From: Propioniciclava tarda
GTDB taxonomy: Bacteria > Actinomycetota > Actinomycetes > Propionibacteriales > Propionibacteriaceae
DNA length: 64,000 bases
Direction of reading: 5' to 3'
Assembly (NCBI RefSeq): GCF_900182665.1
Contig: NZ_FXTL01000003.1
Coordinates: 124,001 to 188,000 of the forward strand
Made by a program: the position numbers and the translations under genes. Position 1 is the first letter of the stretch; every line of letters starts with the position of its first letter. The notes under the pieces were generated by a model. That model made no database searches. It had not been told where the DNA came from and worked only from the letters and a program-made list of their open reading frames with translations. Of this stretch, positions 58,547 to 64,000 are shown piece after piece.

Positions 58547-59470
58547 TCAGTGTTCGAACTCCGCTGCCTCTTCGTTCGTGTAGAAGGTGACCTCTTCGGG
58601 CCCCGGCAACCGGTCGTCGGGAAGGGCGAGCAGGCGCTGTCGCCGCGCCTCCCGGTTGGTCGTGGCCAGCGCTTCGAGGGCGCGGAGGCGTCCAGGGACG
58701 TCGTTGTCGCGGAGCAGCGCCAAGCCCTCTTCATAGACCGCGGCGCTGCCATAGATCAGCTCCGCTTCGTCGAAGACCTTGCAGGCGACCATCGTGGTGA
58801 AGCTGTCGAAGGACGCCTGATCGGCGAGGCGAGCCATCGGCTTGATCACGTAGTCGACCTCTTCCCGAAACGCCGGGTTCCGCAGGTAGAGCCACTTGCG
58901 ACCGAGCAAGGCCTCGTCCAGCACGGGCATCAGGGCCGCGGCGTCGGCGTCCCGAACGAGCACGATGATGTCGAGGTCGGAGCCCTCCACGACCGACTGC
59001 GTGCTGGTCTCCCGCCGCGCCACATCGTGCGACATCCCGTACACGATGTCCCCGGCGACCAGCGCGCAGAAGGCGTCCAGGTTCGCGCGTCCGGCTCGGA
59101 CCAGTGGCCCGAACGCCTCCTGGACGATCCGGGTGGCGAGGCGGTGTTTGTTACGGCTGATCACGGTGATCCGAGCCTGCAGTCGTCGGGCCGCCTCGTC
59201 GACCGCGTCGGCATCGGACGCCAGCCCCACGATCGTGTAGGTCATGAACTCGCGCAGGATCGAGGGCGACAGGCGGGCGAAGCCCTCGATGGTGCGGTCG
59301 AGGCGGACGTAGCGGCGTCCCACGGTCTTCAGCAGCAATGCGTCAGCGGTCGTACACGCCTTCCACAACGCGAAGATCTCCCCGCCCACGGCCTCGTGCA
59401 GCTGAGCTCCGGTCAACGGACCCTGCTCAGCCAGGACCTTGAGCACGTCATCGATCGCCGCACCGGCCAC
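58547..59470 (-). CDS. Winged-helix plus nucleotidyltransferase-like protein
   Basis: Protein of 307 residues from the GTG at 59470. The first 60 residues look like a winged helix (V-L-K-V-L-A-E-Q-G-P-L-T-G-A-Q-L-H-E-A). At about 163-170 is G-S-D-L-D-I-I-V, the Gly-Ser and paired Asp pattern of nucleotidyltransferase-fold enzymes, and a third acidic residue in E-E-V-D-Y follows. The C-terminal part is helical, and Arg-rich. I cannot name the substrate; tRNA, antibiotic and toxin-type transferases share this pattern. It starts five bases after the glmM stop, so it is in the glmM operon. Confidence 0.7.
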   Translation of the reverse strand: MAGAAIDDVLKVLAEQGPLTGAQLHEAVGGEIFALWKACTTADALLLKTVGRRYVRLDRTIEGFARLSPSILREFMTYTIVGLASDADAVDEAARRLQARITVISRNKHRLATRIVQEAFGPLVRAGRANLDAFCALVAGDIVYGMSHDVARRETSTQSVVEGSDLDIIVLVRDADAAALMPVLDEALLGRKWLYLRNPAFREEVDYVIKPMARLADQASFDSFTTMVACKVFDEAELIYGSAAVYEEGLALLRDNDVPGRLRALEALATTNREARRQRLLALPDDRLPGPEEVTFYTNEEAAEFEH

Positions 59471-59475
59471 GACCG

Positions 59476-60825
59476 TCAGCCGATCGCCGCGCGCACCACG
59501 TCCGCGATCTGCTCGGCGTAGCGGTCGGTGACGTCTTCGCTCGGCCCCTCCACCATGACTCGGCACATGTTCTGGGTGCCCGAGTAGCGCACCAGCACGC
59601 GTCCGCGTCCCTCGAGCTCCGACTCGACCCGGGCGATGGCGTCGGTGAGACCGGCGATGTCCTCGACGGGCGGCTTCGACGTGACGTCGATGTTGATCAG
59701 CTTCTGCGGGAAAATCGCCATGACTGTTGCCAGCTCCGACAGCGGACGGCCCGACTTCAGCATCGTCGCCACCAGTTGCAGCGCGCTCAGGGTGCCGTCG
59801 CCCGTCGTGTGGTGCTTGAGGAAGATCATGTGGCCGGAATCCTCGCCACCGAGCACTCCGCCGAGCCGCTGCATGTCCTCCAGGACGTTGCGGTCGCCCA
59901 CCCCGGACGCGTGGTGCACTATGTCGAACGTGCGGCAGGCCTCGCGCAGGCCCAGGTTGCTCATCACGGTCGTGACGAGGAGGTCTTTGACCAGCTTCCC
60001 CTCGAGCTGCAGCTGACGGGCGCAGATCATCAGCACCTGGTCGCCCCGGATCTCTTGGCCGCGCTCGTCCACCGCGATCAGTCGGTCGCCGTCGCCGTCG
60101 AACGCGAGCCCCACGACCGAGCCGGTGTCCAGCACGACCTGGCGCAGCCGCTCGGTGTGCTGGGAGCCGCAGTTGTCGTTGATGTTGTAGCCGTTCGGCT
60201 CGTCGTTGATGACGGTCACGTCGGCGCCCAGCTCGGCGAACACGGCCGGCGCCACCTTGTAGGTCGCACCGTGGCCCACATCGAGCGCGATTTTCACGCC
60301 GTCGAGCGACAGCGATCGCGGGAACGTGTTCTTGAGGAAGACGACGTAGCGCCCCATGGCGTCCTCGAGCCGGTGCGCGCGGCCCATGTCGCGGGCATGC
60401 GGCACCATCGTCGACAGCTGCCCGCCCAGGATCAGCTCCTCGATGTGCGCCTCCTCCTCGTCCGACAGCTTGAAGCCGGAGCCGGAGAAGATCTTGATGC
60501 CGTTGTCCTGGAAGGGGTTGTGGGACGCCGACACGACGACTCCGGCGTCCGCGCGCATGCTTTCGGTGATGTAGGCGATGCCGGGCGTGGGCAGCACCCC
60601 GACCATCTCGACCGACCCACCCATCGAGGTGATGCCTGCTTCCAGCGCGCTTTCGATCATGTAGCCGGAGATGCGCGTGTCTTTGCCGACGACGACCCGG
60701 CCGTGCTTGCCCTCGTCCTTCAGGACCCTTGTGAGCGCCTGGCCGACGTCGAACGCCATCGTGGCGTTCATCGGGTACTGATTGGCCTCGCCGCGGATTC
60801 CGTCCGTGCCGAAGAGCTTGCCCAT
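59476..60825 (-). CDS. glmM: Phosphoglucosamine mutase (unusual, non-actinobacterial-looking)
   Basis: Enzyme of 449 residues converting glucosamine-6-phosphate to glucosamine-1-phosphate for peptidoglycan precursors. Phosphoserine S101 in V-S-A-S-H-N-P-F-Q-D-N-G, metal loop D-G-D-G-D-R (243-248) and phosphate site R-Y-S-G-T-Q-N are all present. The N terminus (M-G-K-L-F-G-T-D-G-I-R-G-E-A-N-Q-Y-P-M) and P-F-Q-D-N-G-I-K-I-F resemble the delta-proteobacterial type more than the actinobacterial G-x-N-A-L-A-F type. rplM-rpsI, its usual actinobacterial neighbours, are absent. GGAGG lies before the ATG at 60825. Confidence 0.92.
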   Translation of the reverse strand: MGKLFGTDGIRGEANQYPMNATMAFDVGQALTRVLKDEGKHGRVVVGKDTRISGYMIESALEAGITSMGGSVEMVGVLPTPGIAYITESMRADAGVVVSASHNPFQDNGIKIFSGSGFKLSDEEEAHIEELILGGQLSTMVPHARDMGRAHRLEDAMGRYVVFLKNTFPRSLSLDGVKIALDVGHGATYKVAPAVFAELGADVTVINDEPNGYNINDNCGSQHTERLRQVVLDTGSVVGLAFDGDGDRLIAVDERGQEIRGDQVLMICARQLQLEGKLVKDLLVTTVMSNLGLREACRTFDIVHHASGVGDRNVLEDMQRLGGVLGGEDSGHMIFLKHHTTGDGTLSALQLVATMLKSGRPLSELATVMAIFPQKLINIDVTSKPPVEDIAGLTDAIARVESELEGRGRVLVRYSGTQNMCRVMVEGPSEDVTDRYAEQIADVVRAAIG

Positions 60826-60846
60826 CGCGCCTCCTGACTAGTGCGC

Positions 60847-62052
60847 TCAGCCGAACAGCCCAAGGTCAGGTGCGAGGGCCGCGCTGCGCGCACGCAACGC
60901 CGACACGATACCGGTCAGCCAGGCGGTCCCGTCGGCCTTGACCGAGGGCTCGAGTGCACGAACGGCGTCGACATAGGCGAGGCCGCTCGCTGCGGCGTCC
61001 GATAGCGAGGCCACCAGCGAGACTGGAGCGACGGCGTCCGAGGGGTCGAAGAGTCCGGGCAAGTCGGACGCCGCAGCCACGAGTTGCGCGCGTCCAGGAT
61101 CGCCGTCGGCGGGCACTTTCGCGATCATCGCCAGGAGCCGCTTGATGCGTTCCGCACGGCCGGCCGCGAGGGCATCCAGGGCGCCCTGCAACACGAGCGG
61201 TCCGAGGTCGACGGCGTCGAAGAAGGGACGCCGCGCCGCCCGGTACCACGCGTCGAGGGCCACCAGGGAGGCCAGGTAGTCGACGTTGTGCTCCAGGACG
61301 CGCCGTAAGGCTCGGTAGGACGCCTTCGCCGCCGGACGCCGCAGGTCGCGGTGGACGCCTTCGAGGACCAGCAGTCCGTCCTCGTCGACGTCGCCGCGCA
61401 GGATGCTGCCGGCCCCGACGATCGTTCCGAAGCCGGTGTGGACGGGCCCGACCGCGCCGCCTTGGCCGCCGAGGAAGATGGGCGGCTGATCCAGCATGAC
61501 GCCGCGCGGCACGTCGCCGAACAGGGACGCCGTCGTCTTGTCACCGTCCGGGGTGAAGTTGAAGTGGATGTAGGAGGAGCCGACCTCGCTGTGGTCCGAT
61601 CGGCTCGTGCCGCCCGACAGGAGGCAGTCGCAGAAGTTGATGAGCGAGCCCAGGGTGACGAACGGGAACAGGATCGTCTGCTTGAGCCCGACGCAGTGCG
61701 CCCCGGACGCCTCCTCCTCGAGGATGCAGCCCTCGCGCACGTGGGCCCCCAGGCCCAGGTTCGCTCCGTCCAGGAACGTCGAGTTGGCGACGTAGCCGCC
61801 CTTGAGGTGGACGCCGCCGCCGAGTTGGCAGTTCTCGACGGTGACCGGGGTCTCGGCGCCCAGGACACAGCCGGCGGAGATCACGGTCTTCGCGCCGCGG
61901 AGTCGGGTTCCGGGGTGGAGCACCACCCCGTCGCCCGAGATGCGGTCGATGTCGACGTCGTCGTCGACGTCGAGGCTGCCGGGGTTGGGGATGACGACGC
62001 CTTTGGCGAGAAGGTCCGCGACCGCGGTCTGGCCGCGTGGCAAAAGGGTCAT
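60847..62052 (-). CDS. Left-handed beta-helix protein, GlmU/UDP-GlcNAc-pyrophosphorylase-like
   Basis: Protein of 401 residues. About 15-230 are hexapeptide repeats of a left-handed beta helix (V-V-L-H-P-G-T-R-L-R-G-A-K-T-V-I, G-A-E-T-P-V-T-V-E-N, N-L-G-L-G-A-H-V), the fold of the GlmU acetyltransferase domain, with a conserved S-x-x-x-F-N insert (H-S-E-V-G-S-S-Y-I-H-F-N-F-T). The C-terminal 170 residues are helical. No nucleotidyl-transfer motif is seen. Beside glmM it suggests a UDP-GlcNAc pair. Leader: TACACT at 62091-62096 on the minus strand and GAGGAC before the ATG. Confidence 0.8.
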   Translation of the reverse strand: MTLLPRGQTAVADLLAKGVVIPNPGSLDVDDDVDIDRISGDGVVLHPGTRLRGAKTVISAGCVLGAETPVTVENCQLGGGVHLKGGYVANSTFLDGANLGLGAHVREGCILEEEASGAHCVGLKQTILFPFVTLGSLINFCDCLLSGGTSRSDHSEVGSSYIHFNFTPDGDKTTASLFGDVPRGVMLDQPPIFLGGQGGAVGPVHTGFGTIVGAGSILRGDVDEDGLLVLEGVHRDLRRPAAKASYRALRRVLEHNVDYLASLVALDAWYRAARRPFFDAVDLGPLVLQGALDALAAGRAERIKRLLAMIAKVPADGDPGRAQLVAAASDLPGLFDPSDAVAPVSLVASLSDAAASGLAYVDAVRALEPSVKADGTAWLTGIVSALRARSAALAPDLGLFG

Positions 62053-62106
62053 GTGGGCGTCCTCACTACGTCGTCTGCGCCGGACGAGGGGAGTGTATCG
62101 CCGGGC

Positions 62107-62345
62107 TCAGCGCACGATCAGGAGGCTGGCCCCGACGGCGGTTGCTGCCAGCGTGGCGTATTCGAACTGCCGCTGCGAGACGCGGTGGATCGCCGCCCGC
62201 CCGGCTGCGGCGCCGATCAGAACAGCGGGCACGGTCAGCGCAGCGATCGTGAGGACCTGCGGCGTGAACAGGCCGAGGGACGCCGAGAACGGCACCTTGC
62301 AGACGTTGACGATCCCGAGGTCGTTGCCACGATCGACGATGAGGC
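62107..62345 (-). pseudogene. 3' remnant of a TauE/SafE-type membrane transporter gene
   Basis: The minus strand reads L-G-I-V-N-V-C-K-V-P-F-S-A-S-L-G-L, then a hydrophobic helix and V-L-I-G-A-A-A-G-R-A-A-I-H-R-V-S-Q-R-Q-F-E-Y and a last helix, matching the C-terminal third of TauE/SafE (DUF81) exporters. No start or N-terminal two thirds can be found upstream, where tRNA and terminator sequences lie. The 260 bases between it and the tRNA terminator contain nothing else recognisable. Confidence 0.55.
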
Positions 62346-62603
62346 GGCTAAACGGGGGACGGGCGGTCGTGGGCGCTCCTGGATGAATGCCAGCGGACGG
62401 GACCTAGCCCTCCGGCCGGTGGGTTCCCGGACCTTCAGCCCGCGTCTCGACCTCCTGATACCAAGTGCGCGAACGCAGGGGCTTACCGAACGATCGGTGG
62501 TCATGCACGCCGGGATCAGCGTCCGATGTCGTGCACTCTACGTGCACTTCGGGGCAGTCAAACCCGGACGACTCCGATCGAATCCGGACGCACGAAAAGA
62601 GCG

Positions 62604-62636
62604 AACCCCCGGTCAACGTGCGTTGACTAGGGGTTT
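62604..62636 (-). terminator. Terminator of the tRNA-Leu gene
   Basis: GTCAAC (62612-62617) and GTTGAC (62622-62627) around GTGC form the inner stem; CCCC/GGGG and AA/TT extend it after a two-base internal loop. On the minus strand it is followed by CTCTTTT, a typical T tract. Confidence 0.75.
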
Positions 62637-62642
62637 CTCTAG

Positions 62643-62728
62643 TGCGCGAGAGAGGACTTGAACCTCCACGCCCAATCAAGGGCACTAGCACCTCAAGCTA
62701 GCGCGTCTACCTATTCCGCCACCCGCGC
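62643..62728 (-). tRNA. tRNA-Leu (anticodon GAG)
   Basis: On the minus strand, acceptor arm GCGCGGG pairs with CTCGCGC, and the anticodon stem CTAGC/GCTAG encloses TTGAGGT with GAG as anticodon. A long variable arm (class II) is built on GCCC...GGGC, and the T arm contains GGTTCAAGTCC. CCA is not encoded. About 86 bases. Confidence 0.95.
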
Positions 62729-62762
62729 AGGTGGTGACCCGGTTCCCCGGAGCAGCCCGGCA

Positions 62763-62792
62763 ACTATAGCAATCCCGTCCGGCCAAGACGAA
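62763..62792 (-). promoter_or_regulatory. Promoter of the tRNA-Leu gene
   Basis: On the minus strand TTCGTC (62787-62792) and a strong -10 TATAGT (62763-62768) are 18 bases apart, about 35 bases before the mature tRNA. Confidence 0.6.
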
Positions 62793-63779
62793 TCACGCCG
62801 AGGCCGCGACGTCGGCGTCCGGACGCCCCAAGTTGGGACCACCCGAGACGTCGTCCAGCGCCAGCGCGATTTCGGCGGGCAGGTCGACGTCGTCGAGGCC
62901 GAGGTACGTGTCCAACTGCTCCACCGTGCGGGCGCCGAGCAGGGGAGCGGTGACGCCGGGGGCGTCACGGACCCACAGCAGCGAGACCTCGGCCGGCGTG
63001 AAGCCCAGCCCGGACGCCGCCGTGGCGACCGCCTCCACGACGGCCCGGGAGCGCGCCTCGAGATAAGGGGTGACATACCAACTGAAGTGCTCCATCGAGG
63101 CCCGCGACCCCTTCGGGATCGACGCCCGATACTTGCCGGTCAACACACCCCGTCCGAGCGGCGAATAGGGGAAGAACCCCAGCTCGAAGTGCCGGATGCA
63201 CGGCAGCACCTCGACCTCGGCCCGCCGCGCCAGCAACGAGTACTCGACCTGGGCCGAGACGATCGGCGTCCGGCCGGGGAACGCCGCTTGCCAGGTCACG
63301 GCTGCGGCCGTCTGCCAGCCGACGAAGTTCGACACCCCGGCATACCTCACGGCGCCTGTGGCGACCGCATGATCGATGGCAGCCAGCGACTCCTCCAAGG
63401 GCGCCTGCCCCCAGGTGTGCAGCTGCCACAGGTCAATGTGGTCGGTGCCCAAGCGCCGCAACGAGTCGTGCAGATCGGCCAGCAACGCCCCCCGCGAGGT
63501 GTCGACGATGCGCGAGCCGTCCCGAATGCTGAAGCCGGCCTTCGTCGCGATGACCAGATCGTCCCGCCGGACCACGGTCCGCATCAGCTTGGCGAGCATC
63601 CGCTCCGCATCGCCCTGGGCGTACGCCGCCGCGGTGTCCACCAGGTCGCCGCCGGCGTCCACGAAGGCCTTGATCAGCCCGCGGGCATCGTCCATGCCGG
63701 TGTCCCGACCCCAGGTCATCGTCCCGAGCCCGAGGCGTCCGACCGCAAGACCGGACGCCCCCACCGACCGCCGTCGCAC
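62793..63779 (-). CDS. Aldo/keto reductase
   Basis: NADPH-dependent oxidoreductase of 328 residues with a TIM-barrel AKR fold. It starts L-G-L-G-T-M-T-W-G, and has catalytic D48, Y53 (D-T-A-A-A-Y), K80 and the His in W-Q-L-H. G-V-S-N-F-x-G-W-Q and the closing L-L-G-A-R-T-V-E-Q-L-D complete the pattern of the YhdN/general-stress subfamily. Substrate unknown. The GTG at 63779 follows the uppP stop by one base, so they share a transcript. Its last codons contain a perfect GGCGTCC-GGACGCC palindrome (62814-62827). Confidence 0.9.
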   Translation of the reverse strand: MRRRSVGASGLAVGRLGLGTMTWGRDTGMDDARGLIKAFVDAGGDLVDTAAAYAQGDAERMLAKLMRTVVRRDDLVIATKAGFSIRDGSRIVDTSRGALLADLHDSLRRLGTDHIDLWQLHTWGQAPLEESLAAIDHAVATGAVRYAGVSNFVGWQTAAAVTWQAAFPGRTPIVSAQVEYSLLARRAEVEVLPCIRHFELGFFPYSPLGRGVLTGKYRASIPKGSRASMEHFSWYVTPYLEARSRAVVEAVATAASGLGFTPAEVSLLWVRDAPGVTAPLLGARTVEQLDTYLGLDDVDLPAEIALALDDVSGGPNLGRPDADVAASA

Positions 63780-63780
63780 G

Positions 63781-64000
63781 CTAGACCGCCAGGATCGTGC
63801 CTTGCCAGAGCAGGGCAGCGATGGCCAGACCGACCAGGATGCGGTAGACCACGAAGGCCGTGAAGTTGTTGGACGCCACGAACTTGAGCAGCCAGGCGAT
63901 CGACGCGTACGCCACCACGAACGACACCAGGATGCCCACGACGGTGGCCCCCCAGCCGACGCCGGCCGAGATGTTCTTCGCCTGCGTAACGGCCTCGAAA
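63781..64000 (-). CDS. uppP: Undecaprenyl-diphosphatase (3' part only)
   Basis: The window cuts this gene; only the last 72 codons are present. The C-terminal sequence F-E-A-V-T-Q-A-K-N-I-S-A-G-V-G-W-G-A-T-V-V-G-I-L-V-S-F and the final helices (F-T-A-F-V-V-Y-R-I-L-V-G, then L-L-W) match UppP/BacA, the membrane enzyme that recycles the lipid carrier for peptidoglycan. It is upstream of the aldo/keto reductase in the same operon. Confidence 0.85.
   Translation of the reverse strand, partial: FEAVTQAKNISAGVGWGATVVGILVSFVVAYASIAWLLKFVASNNFTAFVVYRILVGLAIAALLWQGTILAV

Overview
The window is high-GC DNA (roughly 70% by eye) with actinobacterial gene content, GTG starts, tightly overlapping operons and no CRISPR array, prophage, transposase or insertion sequence. 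The core order rpmB-recG-rsmD-coaD-(DivIVA-like)-DUF177-rpmF-rnc-mutM-smc-ftsY-ffh-amidohydrolase-rpsP-khpA-rimM-trmD ... rplS-lepB-rnhB-DUF2469-yraN-comM-dprA is the classic actinobacterial chromosome backbone. A propionibacterial relative (Propionibacteriales) is my best guess, as an inference only.

Layout. 1-4265: a small membrane protein, an acetyltransferase and the proton-translocating transhydrogenase genes pntAB (minus). 4546-7336: rpsO and pnp, each followed by a strong hairpin. 7413-9458: a HAD phosphatase, a small orphan and dapB. 9641-21453: a complete putrescine/GABA locus. A six-gene minus operon (aldehyde dehydrogenase, potD, potA, potB, potC, saccharopine-dehydrogenase-like) diverges from a plus operon (Lrp/AsnC regulator, putrescine-type aminotransferase, succinate-semialdehyde dehydrogenase, gabT). 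Together these can import putrescine and take it through 4-aminobutyraldehyde, GABA and succinic semialdehyde to succinate. 21540-26065: acetyltransferase, a YceH-methyltransferase fusion, an NAD(P)-binding protein, RNase J and a membrane protein. 26280-54863: the conserved translation, SRP, DNA-repair and chromosome block, into which sdhCAB is inserted between trmD and rplS. 54860-58326: a large repeat-containing surface protein with its own sortase-like enzyme. 58547-62052: a nucleotidyltransferase-like protein, an unusual glmM and a GlmU-like beta-helix protein. 62107-64000: a TauE/SafE remnant, tRNA-Leu(GAG), an aldo/keto reductase and the end of uppP.

Broken genes: comM carries a single-base frameshift in a C run, a DUF2520-type gene is reduced to a frameshifted fragment at 43089-43371, and a TauE/SafE-type gene survives only as its 3' end.

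The most striking signal is not a gene. The hexamer GCGTCC (reverse GGACGC), usually inside GGCGTCCG/CGGACGCC, recurs on both strands and in all reading frames about once per 75-100 bp in core genes, several times more often than base composition predicts. It imposes otherwise rare codons and, in several intergenic gaps, occurs as inverted pairs that form palindromes or hairpins. This resembles DNA uptake sequences or the cyanobacterial HIP1 repeat, and it is clearly sparser in the comM-dprA-surface protein-sortase stretch.
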